NCBI GenBank assembly: GCA_020860445.1
Contig: JAJBUH010000213.1
Location: 1 to 37,585 of the forward strand
DNA: 37,585 bases
From: Bacteroidales bacterium
GTDB lineage: Bacteria; Bacteroidota; Bacteroidia; Bacteroidales; Muribaculaceae
Reading direction: 5' to 3'
Position numbers and translations under genes: made by a program. Under the pieces are notes generated by a model. That model was given only the letters and a program-made list of their open reading frames with translations, ran no database searches and was not told where the DNA came from. Shown in pieces: positions 8,370 through 17,186 of the stretch (its first letter is position 1; every line of letters starts with the position of its first letter).

Positions 8370-8465
8370 CAGCGTTAAAAATTCACACGGCCCCCAAGAG
8401 GGGTCAGCAATTCACTAAGGCTTCAGAGGAGGCCGCACACGTTTAACTTAAATGAGATACACGTT

Positions 8466-8564
8466 ATGTTGAAAGAAGTGAAACACGCTGTGAAGTGGTA
8501 TGTGCGCAAGGCCGCAGAGACATACGCATGGACCGTATACTTCCAGGGCTACAACAAGCAGTAA
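8466..8564 (+). CDS. Candidate 32-residue small protein
   Basis: I do not recognise this protein. It reads MLKEVKHAVKWYVRKAAETY and ends AWTVYFQGYNKQ. It is basic and amphipathic, with aromatic residues spaced along the second half. Its codons (GTG, AAG, CGC, GCC, TAC, CAG) are like those of the strongly expressed neighbours. The ORF sits about 90 nt after its own promoter and about 80 nt before a strong terminator, in a unit that holds nothing else. A short upstream ORF (ATG 8452, six codons) ends just over its start, which could regulate it. Alternatively the unit is a structured small RNA and the ORF is incidental. Confidence 0.55.
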   Translation: MLKEVKHAVKWYVRKAAETYAWTVYFQGYNKQ

Positions 8565-8643
8565 CCCACAGCCGCAGCCGGGCCCAGGGCCTGATAAGCT
8601 GCCATTTTTTGAAAACATCGGGAAACACACATTATCCATTAGC

Positions 8644-8678
8644 AAGCGAGTCCCTGACGGGGCCGCTTATTTTTTTTG
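8644..8678 (+). terminator. Rho-independent terminator of the small unit
   Basis: An AAGCG/CGCTT stem continues through a bulged A into GTCCC/GGGGC, with a TGAC loop (8644-8668), followed by an A and then eight T residues. Confidence 0.85.
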
Positions 8679-8741
8679 TCAGAATTTGCTAATAATGAGT
8701 TTATTTTTAGCCAAAACAATCCAATTTTAAAAAATAATTCT

Positions 8742-8749
8742 TACCTTTG
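8742..8749 (+). promoter_or_regulatory. Promoter -7 element for the TPR lipoprotein
   Basis: TACCTTTG at 8742-8749. The leader of about 70 nt contains a hairpin at 8770-8783 (CCCCC-AAACA-GGGG) very like the one at 8389-8405. Confidence 0.65.
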
Positions 8750-8822
8750 CATACTTATTACGTTCAACTCCCCCAAACAGGGGTCCTAACAGCAAAAGTT
8801 AAACTATTTATAACAATCGATC

Positions 8823-10502
8823 ATGAATCACAAATTAGGCTATGTGGCAGCCATAGGCGCAGTGCTTATGCTCAGCAGCTGCGGCAAGAATCTCGGAGAG
8901 TTCAGCTCTGACTATTTCTCTTGCAACCCCAACCCCCTCGAGGTGGTTGGTGAGAAAGTTCCCGCTACCGTTACCGCCAATGTCCCCGCTAAGTTCTTCG
9001 TGAAGAACGCTGAGGTCACCGTTACCCCATACTTGGTATTCGACGGCACCGAAGTGGCTTCGCAAGCCTACAGCTTCCAGGGCGAGAATGTGCGCGGCAA
9101 CGCTCCCGTCATCAGCTATGACAATGGCGGCACAGTTACTATCCCCGTATCGTTCAACTATCAGCCCGAAATGGCTCAGAGCGTGCTCGAGCTCGCTTTC
9201 AACGTGACCCAGGGCAGCAAGCAGTATGTGCTCCCCCGCGTGCAAGTGGCTACCGGCGTGATCGCTACCGCTTACCTGTCGGATGTGGCTACCGTGACCC
9301 CGGCTGTCGGCACCGACGCTTTCCAGCGCATCATCAACGAGAAGTACGCTGCCGACATCATGTTCCTCATCAACGTGGCTAACATCCGCGCCAACCAGCT
9401 CAACACCAACGCTATGGAAGAGCTCTGGAAGGAAATCGGGGCCACAAAGGGCAACGATAGCCGCGTGCTCCAAGAGCTTAACATCGAATCTTACGCTTCG
9501 CCCGACGGCGGATACGAGTTCAACTACAAGCTGGCTGAGAAGCGTGAGCAAAACACTGACGAATATGTGCGCAAGCAGCTCCAGCAGGCCAAGGTCACCG
9601 AGTTCGGCGAACTCACCTCGCAATTCACCGCTGAGGACTGGGAAGGCTTCAAGAAACTCGTGCAGCAGAGCAACATCCAAGACAAGGACCTGATCCTGAA
9701 TGTGCTCACCATGTACAAAGACCCCGAGGAGCGCGAACAGCAGCTGCGCTACCTGGCATCTGTGTTTGAGCAGCTCGCCGACCAGATCCTGCCTCAGCTC
9801 CGTTACAGCCGCATCACTGCTTCGATCGATGTCATTGGCAAGAGCGACCAAGAGCTCCTGTCGCTGGCTCAGTCAAATCCCAGCAGCCTCTCGCTCGAAG
9901 AACTCCTGTATGCCGCTACCCTTACGGCCGACAAGAACGTGCAGAAGCAGATCTACGCCGCCGCTACCCAGCAGTACCCCAATGACTACCGCACCTGGAA
10001 CAACCTGGGTATGGTACAGTATGAGCTCGGCGACTACAACGCAGCCAAGGCTTCGTTCCAGAAGAGCAACAGCGCGCTCAACAATCCTGAGGCTAACATG
10101 AACCTCGGCCTGATCGCAATGATGGAGGGCGACTACAACACCGCTAAGCAGTATCTCGGCAACGCCGGTGGCGTAGAAGAGCTCAACGAGGCCCTCGGCA
10201 CATACTACACCAAGATGGGTGACAACGCTGCCGCTGCCAACGCATTTGGCGACGCTAAGAGCAACAACGCCGCTCTGGCTCAGATCCTCGCTAAGGATTA
10301 CAGCAAGGCTCAGGCTACTCTCAACGCTATCGACAGCCCCGACGCCACCACCTACTACCTGATGGCAGTGCTCGGCGCTCGCACCAACAACGAGAGCATG
10401 GTGCTCACCAACCTCAAGAAGGCTATCGCCCTCGACCCCGCTATGGCACAGCAGGCTCTGACCGACCTCGAGTTCGCCAACATCAACCTCTCAAGCCTCT
10501 AA
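8823..10502 (+). CDS. OmpA-like / TPR repeat lipoprotein
   Basis: A 559-residue envelope lipoprotein with lipobox LSSC, so Cys20 is the lipid anchor. Residues about 25-160 are beta-rich (many VTV/VTP strands). Residues about 165-345 resemble an OmpA-type peptidoglycan-binding fold, with an IESYASPDGGYEFN..LAEKREQ stretch near 225-245, although a long helical insert follows. Residues about 355-550 are tetratricopeptide repeats (for example YRTWNNLGMVQYELGDYNAAKASFQKS), giving a protein-binding scaffold. I infer an outer-membrane assembly or cell-wall attachment role, but the exact function is not known to me. Codon use is highly biased and it has its own promoter and a strong terminator, which suggests strong expression. 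Confidence 0.85.
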   Translation: MNHKLGYVAAIGAVLMLSSCGKNLGEFSSDYFSCNPNPLEVVGEKVPATVTANVPAKFFVKNAEVTVTPYLVFDGTEVASQAYSFQGENVRGNAPVISYDNGGTVTIPVSFNYQPEMAQSVLELAFNVTQGSKQYVLPRVQVATGVIATAYLSDVATVTPAVGTDAFQRIINEKYAADIMFLINVANIRANQLNTNAMEELWKEIGATKGNDSRVLQELNIESYASPDGGYEFNYKLAEKREQNTDEYVRKQLQQAKVTEFGELTSQFTAEDWEGFKKLVQQSNIQDKDLILNVLTMYKDPEEREQQLRYLASVFEQLADQILPQLRYSRITASIDVIGKSDQELLSLAQSNPSSLSLEELLYAATLTADKNVQKQIYAAATQQYPNDYRTWNNLGMVQYELGDYNAAKASFQKSNSALNNPEANMNLGLIAMMEGDYNTAKQYLGNAGGVEELNEALGTYYTKMGDNAAAANAFGDAKSNNAALAQILAKDYSKAQATLNAIDSPDATTYYLMAVLGARTNNESMVLTNLKKAIALDPAMAQQALTDLEFANINLSSL

Positions 10503-10522
10503 TCTTAGCCCAAAATATTAAA

Positions 10523-10547
10523 AGCCGCGCCCCGCGCGGCTTTTTTT
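10523..10547 (+). terminator. Terminator after the TPR lipoprotein gene
   Basis: Stem AGCCGCGC/GCGCGGCT with a CCC loop, followed by seven T residues. Confidence 0.92.
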
Positions 10548-10601
10548 ATAAAAAATGGTTAAAAAAAGGCTAATTAAGTGACAAAATTCCAAAAATATTC
10601 G

Positions 10602-10609
10602 TACTTTTG
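10602..10609 (+). promoter_or_regulatory. Promoter -7 element for gapA
   Basis: TACTTTTG at 10602-10609 matches TAnnTTTG. The leader to ATG 10681 is about 65 nt. Confidence 0.65.
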
Positions 10610-10659
10610 CGGTACACAAACCAATAGATTACCCCACTTTCAACTTAGACCCTTGATAA

Positions 10660-11691
<1,032 letters not shown>

Positions 11692-11710
11692 TCACCGCTC
11701 GCTACCCCAC

Positions 11711-11739
11711 AGAGCCCCGCCTTTGGGGCGGGGCTCTTT
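11711..11739 (+). terminator. Terminator after gapA
   Basis: Perfect 11-bp GC-rich stem (11711-11721 with 11727-11737), TTTGG loop, then TT. Confidence 0.92.
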
Positions 11740-11780
11740 CGCGCCTATATGGGGTCTATATGTGGGGAGTTTTGCATTGG

Positions 11781-11814
11781 TTTGGTGAAAACCGTTAAAA
11801 ATACCTTAAATTTG
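11781..11814 (+). promoter_or_regulatory. Possible orphan promoter A
   Basis: TTTG at 11781 and TAAATTTG at 11807-11814 lie 22 bp apart (21 bp counting TTGG). No gene follows directly. The motif is weaker than the next one. Confidence 0.4.
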
Positions 11815-11844
11815 CTTTATTTATGATATCTTGACATCCTTTAA

Positions 11845-11876
11845 TTTGGTAGGTGCGGAATTTATCCTTAACTTTG
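11845..11876 (+). promoter_or_regulatory. Orphan promoter B in the gapA-xylE gap
   Basis: TTTG at 11845-11848 and TAACTTTG at 11869-11876 with 20 bp between them: a perfect consensus. Only ORFs of 22 codons or fewer follow before the xylE promoter at 12192-12222, so it makes either a noncoding RNA or a long xylE leader. An AGGAGG word lies at 11908-11913, but no ATG follows it at a useful distance. Confidence 0.65.
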
Positions 11877-12047
11877 TGCCATAAAATCGAATATTCATCA
11901 CAACACAGGAGGAATACTCGATAAATAAAAGGAAAAAGAACCCTATACGTTGGCTATGCCCAGAATCTGAGGATGCTGTGCTGTGCCATTTAATGACTGA
12001 CATCTTTGTTAGACATAAAATATACTTGAATTTTGGTTATGAGGGAG

Positions 12048-12071
12048 GTGCGTTGCTGTGAAGCAATGCAC
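12048..12071 (+). other. Hairpin inside the noncoding gap
   Basis: Stem GTGCGTTGCT/AGCAATGCAC (one G-U pair) with a GTGA tetraloop. It is not followed by a clean T-run, so it is more likely part of a structured RNA than a terminator. The rest of 11692-12324 holds no gene I can support. Confidence 0.5.
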
Positions 12072-12191
12072 TTTCACTATATAGAGGGTTTTTGCCACTA
12101 TGAATAATAGATAATCCCGGAAAAAAGTTGGCCGAATATGTAACAAATGTGTCTAATTAGGGTAGAATTTGTTAGGTACGGTGATTTTGGA

Positions 12192-12222
12192 TTGGAGGAA
12201 TGAAAAATAATTAATAATTTTG
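12192..12222 (+). promoter_or_regulatory. Promoter for xylE
   Basis: TTGG at 12192-12195 and TAATTTTG at 12215-12222 with 19 bp between them. The leader is about 95 nt. Confidence 0.6.
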
Positions 12223-12324
12223 TAACGTGTTTTCACTCACCTGTCTGTAACACTGCGTGTGACTGACCCCACAAGAATCAACCAATTACAATTTCTAATC
12301 TTCATACCTTACTTTCCACACTAA

Positions 12325-13839
12325 ATGAATTACCCTGAAAAAGGGAGTAAAGCGTACCTCTACTCCATCGTGCTCGTAGCAGTTATCGGCGGTCTGTTGT
12401 TCGGTTATGACACCGCCGTAATCTCGGGTGCCGAAAAGGGCCTCCAGGCCTACTTCCTCGGCGCCAAGGACTTTGTCTACACCGATGTCATCCATGGCAT
12501 CACCTCGTCGTCGGCCCTGATCGGCTGCATCATCGGCAGTGCCCTCTCGGGATTTTTCGCTGCCTCGCTCGGCCGCAAGCGCTCGCTGATGCTGGCTGGC
12601 TTCTTATTCTTCGTGTCGGCTCTGGGATCGTATTATCCTGAATTCCTATTCTTTGAGAAGGGCCATCCCAATTTCAGCCTCTTGCTGGTGTTTAACCTCT
12701 ACCGCATCGTGGGCGGCGTAGGCGTGGGTCTGGCTTCAGCCGTGTGCCCAATGTATATCGCCGAGACCTCGCCCTCGCACATGCGCGGACGCTTGGTGTC
12801 GTGGAACCAATTCGCCATCATCTTCGGTCAGCTGGTGGTGTACTTTGTCAACTTCATGATTCTGGGCGACCACACCAACCCCATCATCGAGAAGACTGCC
12901 GAGAACCTGTGGGTAGTGCTCCCAACCTCGGACGTATGGACCATCCAGACTGGCTGGCGCTATATGTTCGGCTCTGAGGCCATCGTGGCATTCGTGTTCA
13001 TGTTCTTGTTGCTGTTTGTGCCTATGTCGCCTCGCTTCCTCGCTATGAAGGGACGCGACAACGAGGCTCTGCGTGTGTTGGCTCGCATCAATGGCATAGC
13101 CAAGGCTCGCGAGATACTGCACGACATCAAGACCGCCGACACGGTCAAGAGCGCCGGCCTGTTCTCATTCGGCATGACGGTGATATTTGTGGGCATCATG
13201 CTGTCGGTGTTCCAGCAGGCAGTGGGCATCAATGCCGTGCTCTATTATGCCCCCCGCATCTTCGAGTCGATGGGCATGGGCAATCCTATGGTGCAGACCG
13301 TGATAATGGGCGTGGTGAATATCTCGTTCACGTTGGTGGCAGTGTTTACGGTCGAGAAATGGGGTCGCAAGCCGCTGCTGATTTGGGGTTCGCTGGGCAT
13401 GGCTCTCGGCGCCATGGGCGTGGCTGTGTCGAATATGACCGCTGTTCCGGCTATCGTGCCGGTGATGTCGATCATGGTGTATTCGGCCAGCTTCATGTTC
13501 TCGTGGGGTCCCATCTGCTGGGTGCTCATCTCTGAGATTTTCCCCAATACCATCCGCCCGGCCGGCGTGGCCATTGCCGTGGCATTCCAGTGGATATTCA
13601 ACTTCATCGTATCCTCATCGTTTGTGCCTCTCTACAACATGGAGCTTGGCTCGATGGGCTCGCATTTCGGCCACATGTTTGTGTACCTGATGTACGGAGT
13701 GATCTGCTTGGCAGCCGCCTGGTTTGTGCTCAAGCTCGTGCCGGAGACCAAGGGCAAGACCCTCGAGGATATGAACCGCCTGTGGCTCTCGCGCTCAAAG
13801 CGCGCTGCCTCGAAGGTCGAATCCCCAGTCGAGGCCTAA
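12325..13839 (+). CDS. xylE: Sugar porter MFS symporter, XylE type
   Basis: Inner-membrane 12-helix transporter of the sugar porter family, probably a proton:sugar symporter. At 504 residues it follows the E. coli XylE sequence closely: GGLLFGYDTAVISG in helix 1, ASALIGCIIG, RIVGGVGVGLAS..PMYIAE..P.H.RG, NQFAIIFGQLVVY, FQQAVGINAVLYYAP with the two sugar-binding glutamines, SWGPICWVLISEIFPN, and the closing PETKGKTLE. The usual PESPR sequence signature is VPMSPRF here. Xylose is the inferred substrate from that likeness; glucose or galactose are possible. It has its own promoter and ends in a long palindrome. Confidence 0.85.
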   Translation: MNYPEKGSKAYLYSIVLVAVIGGLLFGYDTAVISGAEKGLQAYFLGAKDFVYTDVIHGITSSSALIGCIIGSALSGFFAASLGRKRSLMLAGFLFFVSALGSYYPEFLFFEKGHPNFSLLLVFNLYRIVGGVGVGLASAVCPMYIAETSPSHMRGRLVSWNQFAIIFGQLVVYFVNFMILGDHTNPIIEKTAENLWVVLPTSDVWTIQTGWRYMFGSEAIVAFVFMFLLLFVPMSPRFLAMKGRDNEALRVLARINGIAKAREILHDIKTADTVKSAGLFSFGMTVIFVGIMLSVFQQAVGINAVLYYAPRIFESMGMGNPMVQTVIMGVVNISFTLVAVFTVEKWGRKPLLIWGSLGMALGAMGVAVSNMTAVPAIVPVMSIMVYSASFMFSWGPICWVLISEIFPNTIRPAGVAIAVAFQWIFNFIVSSSFVPLYNMELGSMGSHFGHMFVYLMYGVICLAAAWFVLKLVPETKGKTLEDMNRLWLSRSKRAASKVESPVEA

Positions 13840-13856
13840 GGCTAGCATTTTAGGGA

Positions 13857-13893
13857 TTTTTAGGAATCCTAGGCAGCCTAGGATTCCTAAAAT
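13857..13893 (+). terminator. Palindromic hairpin after xylE
   Basis: Perfect 13-bp arms (13861-13873 and 13877-13889) with a CAG loop, extended by T-A pairs on both sides. The T-run comes later (about 13907), so it may act as a terminator or a 3'-end stabiliser. Confidence 0.65.
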
Positions 13894-13949
13894 CCACTCC
13901 CTGGCGTTTTTTTCAAGAAATTAAATTGTGTAATTCAGAAAAAAAGCGC

Positions 13950-13957
13950 TAACTTTG
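13950..13957 (+). promoter_or_regulatory. Promoter -7 element for rpsA
   Basis: TAACTTTG at 13950-13957. Transcription would start near 13962, making a leader of about 70 nt. Confidence 0.7.
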
Positions 13958-13960
13958 CGT

Positions 13961-13998
13961 CGCAAGTTGTGTACAGGCCTCGGGCCGTGCCACTTGCG
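13961..13998 (+). promoter_or_regulatory. Structured rpsA leader
   Basis: Arms CGCAAGT (13961-13967) and ACTTGCG (13992-13998) enclose an inner GGCC/GGCC pairing (about 13976-13986), followed by an A/T-rich single-stranded run up to ATG 14032. In other bacteria S1 represses its own mRNA through leader structure, so autoregulation here is a reasonable inference. Confidence 0.5.
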
Positions 13999-14031
13999 GC
14001 TAATTAATTAACCATATTTATTAATTTTTTA

Positions 14032-15828
14032 ATGACTGAACAAGTAAAGACCAGCCCGATCGAGGACTTCGATTGGGATGCCTACGAAAAAGGCGACGCC
14101 GTCGGCGCGAAAACTCGCGAAGAGCTCACCAAGACCTATGACGAATCTCTCAACACTGTCAAGGACAAGGATGTAATCGAAGGTACCATCATCGCCCTCA
14201 ACAAGCGCGAAGCTGTGGTTAACATCGGATACAAAAGCGACGGTATCATCCCGATGAGCGAATTCCGCTACAATCCCGAAATCAAAGTCGGTGACAAAGT
14301 GGAAGTGTTCATTGAGAACCAAGAAGACAAGAAAGGTCAGCTCATCCTTTCGCACAAGAAAGCCCGCGCAAGCCGCAGCTGGGAGCGTGTGAACGCTGCC
14401 CTCAACAACGACGAGGTTATCAAGGGCTTCATCAAGTGCCGTACCAAAGGCGGCATGATTGTCGATGTGTTTGGCATCGAGGCTTTCCTCCCCGGCTCAC
14501 AAATCGACGTAAAACCCATTCGCGACTACGATGTGTTCGTGGGTAAGACCATGGGGTTCAAGGTAGTCAAGATCAACGAAGAATACAAGAATGTTGTGGT
14601 GTCGCACAAGGCCCTCATCGAAGAGGAGCTCGAGCAGCAGAAGCGCGAAATCATCGGCAAGCTCGAGAAAGGCCAAGTGCTCGAAGGCACCGTCAAGAAC
14701 ATCACCAGCTACGGCGTCTTCATCGACCTGGGCGGTGTCGACGGTCTTATCCACATCACCGACCTCAGCTGGGGCCGCGTTTCGCATCCCTCTGAGGTGG
14801 TTGAGCTCGACCAGAAGCTCAATGTGGTTATCCTCGACTTCGACGACGAGAAGAAGCGCATCGCTCTCGGCCTCAAGCAGCTCAATCCTCACCCATGGGA
14901 CGCTCTGGATCCCAACCTCAAGGTTGGCGACCGCGTGAAGGGCAAGGTTGTCGTCATGGCCGACTACGGCGCATTCCTCGAGATCGCTCCCGGCGTAGAG
15001 GGTCTGATCCACGTGTCAGAAATGTCATGGAGCCAGCACCTGCGCTCAGCTCAGGATTTCATGAAGGTTGGCGACGAGATCGAGGCTGTGATCCTCACCC
15101 TCGACCGCGAAGACCGCAAGACGAGCCTCGGCATCAAGCAGCTCAAGAACGATCCTTGGGAGAATATCGAGACCAAATTCCCCATCGGAAGCCGCCACAC
15201 TGCCAAGGTACGCAACTTCACCAACTTCGGCGTGTTTGTTGAGATCGAGGAGGGCGTAGAGGGTCTGATCCACATCAGCGACCTCAGCTGGACCAAGAAA
15301 ATCAAGCACCCCTCAGAGTTCACCCAGATTGGTGCCGACATCGATGTTGAGGTGCTCGCTATCGACAAGGACAACCGTCGTCTCAGCCTCGGCCACAAGC
15401 AGCTCGAGGAGAATCCTTGGGATGTATTCGAGACCATCTTCACCGTTGGCTCAGTACACGAGGGTACCGTGGTTGAAATGCTCGAGAAGGGCGCAGTCGT
15501 TGCTCTGCCTTACGGCGTTGAGGGCTTCGCTACTCCCAAGCACCTGGTTAAGGAGGATGGCACAACCGCTCAGGTTGACGAGAAGCTCCCCTTCAAGGTC
15601 ATCGAGTTCAACAAAGACAGCAAGCGCATCATCCTGTCGCACAGCCGCATCTTCGAGGATGCAACTCGCGCAGAGAAGAACGCCGAGCGTCGCAAGCAGC
15701 GCCAGAACCAGGGTGGCCAGCGTCGTCAAGAGGAGGCTGCTCCCACAATGAGCACCGCCACCGAGAAGACTACCTTCGGCGACATCGAGGCTCTCGCAGC
15801 TCTCAAGGAGAAACTCTCTGGCAAATAA
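14032..15828 (+). CDS. rpsA: 30S ribosomal protein S1
   Basis: RNA-binding ribosomal protein that helps load mRNA onto the 30S subunit. The 598-residue length fits the six-domain Bacteroidota form. Six S1 (OB-fold) repeats can be traced, starting near residues 46, 130, 215, 300, 385 and 475. Repeats 3-5 are the best conserved (GVFIDLGGVDGLIHITDLSW, GAFLEIAPGVEGLIHVSEMSW, GVFVEIEEGVEGLIHISDLSW). Repeats 1, 2 and 6 are diverged, as usual. The acidic N terminus and Gln/Arg-rich C-terminal tail (about 550-575) are likely disordered. Since this group barely uses Shine-Dalgarno pairing, S1 probably matters greatly for initiation. Confidence 0.97.
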   Translation: MTEQVKTSPIEDFDWDAYEKGDAVGAKTREELTKTYDESLNTVKDKDVIEGTIIALNKREAVVNIGYKSDGIIPMSEFRYNPEIKVGDKVEVFIENQEDKKGQLILSHKKARASRSWERVNAALNNDEVIKGFIKCRTKGGMIVDVFGIEAFLPGSQIDVKPIRDYDVFVGKTMGFKVVKINEEYKNVVVSHKALIEEELEQQKREIIGKLEKGQVLEGTVKNITSYGVFIDLGGVDGLIHITDLSWGRVSHPSEVVELDQKLNVVILDFDDEKKRIALGLKQLNPHPWDALDPNLKVGDRVKGKVVVMADYGAFLEIAPGVEGLIHVSEMSWSQHLRSAQDFMKVGDEIEAVILTLDREDRKTSLGIKQLKNDPWENIETKFPIGSRHTAKVRNFTNFGVFVEIEEGVEGLIHISDLSWTKKIKHPSEFTQIGADIDVEVLAIDKDNRRLSLGHKQLEENPWDVFETIFTVGSVHEGTVVEMLEKGAVVALPYGVEGFATPKHLVKEDGTTAQVDEKLPFKVIEFNKDSKRIILSHSRIFEDATRAEKNAERRKQRQNQGGQRRQEEAAPTMSTATEKTTFGDIEALAALKEKLSGK

Positions 15829-15857
15829 TCCCAAGCTACCTATAAGCATCTTCCAAT

Positions 15858-15896
15858 AAAAAATCCGCATCGGCGCAGACCGATGCGGATTTTTTT
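15858..15896. terminator. Bidirectional terminator between rpsA and the nuclease gene
   Basis: Stem ATCCGCATCGG/CCGATGCGGAT with a CGCAGA loop, flanked by A-run and T-run, between convergent genes. Confidence 0.92.
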
Positions 15897-15914
15897 GGTT
15901 TATGGCCGGTAGGT

Positions 15915-16967
15915 TTATCTTACGATCACCTTGCGGCTCTCGCCGTTGATGTTGACGATGTATTGGCCGGGACCGAGGGGCAGATAATTCTGGCCGCTCT
16001 CGATTGCTCCCTGATAGCGCAGCATGCCGTCAAAGCCGTACACATTCACTTGAGCGTCATTTTGGCTCACGATCATCAGGCACTGGCCGCAACTCACTGC
16101 GCCCCAGGTGGGCACTGATGTGGCGATTGAGGCGATTGAAGCAGAGCCTGACCAAGCCTCATCGACCTTGTCGCCCCATACATGCTCAGCGAGCTCGGGG
16201 TAGTCGATAAATGGGTTGCGGTTGCCCTGTACGCTGTATACAGCCTCGTTGCGGTCGAGTTCTTTCTGGCTCACTGGGTCCTCGCGGTGCCATTTCAGCA
16301 GCAGAGCCACGCTCCAGTCGGTGAATGCGGGATAGGAGTTGCCAGCGAGCATGTCGCTCTCCCAGTCCTCGATCAGGTGGTTGTAGCAAGCGGCCATGTA
16401 GAGGAAACCGCGGGCCAGGTCGCCCTTGTATTCATCGATGGGCTCGTAGACGATGCCGTCGTAGCCGTCAAAGGTCGAGGTGCCGAGCTTGCCGTAGGCC
16501 TCAACTCCCTCAGGAATTTTGCTGTCCTTGATGGCCTTGTCGTTGTTGCACTCGCCGTAGGGGTAGTTGCCGCGCCAGTTGTTGACATATCCGTCGGTGG
16601 GATAGATGTGGAATAGGTCGCTGTACATGGGCTCAATGCCGCCAAACCAGCTCTTGGGCATCGAGTGCTCGCGGTTGTAGCAGTCGCCCACCATCGAGTA
16701 GTTGCCGCACTGGTCGTCTTGGTAAGTCCAATGCTTTGAGCAGTACATGTCCCAAATCGAGCCATCCTCGGGGCGGGTGTCGGTGATAGCATAAGCCTCC
16801 CAGAGGCCGCTGTAGCCCACTGAGGTGTGCTCGAAAATCACATCTGATAGGGCCTCGATCAGAGCTTGGCCGCTTAGGCCCTTGCAAGAATCGTAATAGC
16901 CGGCGGGAATCTCAGCCGATGCCAACGCTGGCGACAGAGCCAGCGCAAGTAGATAGATCTTGTTCAT
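15915..16967 (-). CDS. Secreted endonuclease I family nuclease with T9SS-like tail
   Basis: Secreted DNA/RNA nuclease of the EndA/NucM (endonuclease I, beta-beta-alpha metal) family, 350 residues. Signal peptide about 1-18. The active-site block is CYNREHSMPKSWFGG (about 96-110) with His101 as the expected general base, then DLFHIYPTDGYVNNWRGNYPYG (about 117-138), whose Asn residues bind the metal. The end (about 300-350, VNVYGFDGMLRYQG..LGPGQYIVNINGESRKVIVR) is a short beta domain of the type that directs cargo through the type IX secretion system. It probably scavenges nucleic acid at the cell surface. It is transcribed away from the AraC-type gene, from the promoter at 17054-17084. Confidence 0.93.
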   Translation of the reverse strand: MNKIYLLALALSPALASAEIPAGYYDSCKGLSGQALIEALSDVIFEHTSVGYSGLWEAYAITDTRPEDGSIWDMYCSKHWTYQDDQCGNYSMVGDCYNREHSMPKSWFGGIEPMYSDLFHIYPTDGYVNNWRGNYPYGECNNDKAIKDSKIPEGVEAYGKLGTSTFDGYDGIVYEPIDEYKGDLARGFLYMAACYNHLIEDWESDMLAGNSYPAFTDWSVALLLKWHREDPVSQKELDRNEAVYSVQGNRNPFIDYPELAEHVWGDKVDEAWSGSASIASIATSVPTWGAVSCGQCLMIVSQNDAQVNVYGFDGMLRYQGAIESGQNYLPLGPGQYIVNINGESRKVIVR

Positions 16968-17053
16968 TAATTAAGGTTAGGTAAATTTTCGGTGTAGAGG
17001 TATTGGTTATCGTCATCATCCCCATGGTATTGGTTATGAGGAGTGAAGGTGTG

Positions 17054-17084
17054 CAAAGCTACCAATTTTCCCCCAATCCACAAA
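17054..17084 (-). promoter_or_regulatory. Promoter of the endonuclease gene
   Basis: On the minus strand TTTG (17081-17084) and TAGCTTTG (17054-17061) are 19 bp apart, a full consensus. The leader is about 80 nt. Confidence 0.7.
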
Positions 17085-17143
17085 ATCCACTCCTCTCCAT
17101 TTCCGAATTTTTCACCCAATTTAAGTCTCATTAATTCAAGATT

Positions 17144-17171
17144 ATTCATTACCTTTGCATTTGTAATGAAT
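17144..17171 (+). promoter_or_regulatory. Promoter and candidate operator of the TPR-AraC gene
   Basis: The -7 element TACCTTTG is at 17150-17157. Around it lies an 8-bp inverted repeat, ATTCATTA (17144-17151) and TAATGAAT (17164-17171), with a 12-bp spacer that covers the -7 element and the start site. A protein bound here would block transcription, consistent with autoregulation. Confidence 0.55.
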
Positions 17172-17186
17172 CTGAAACTATTGCCT

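Noticed and set aside
11821-12003. 60-codon minus-strand ORF in the gapA-xylE gap
   Set aside because: No domain, no promoter on that strand, and the plus strand carries a perfect promoter through it.
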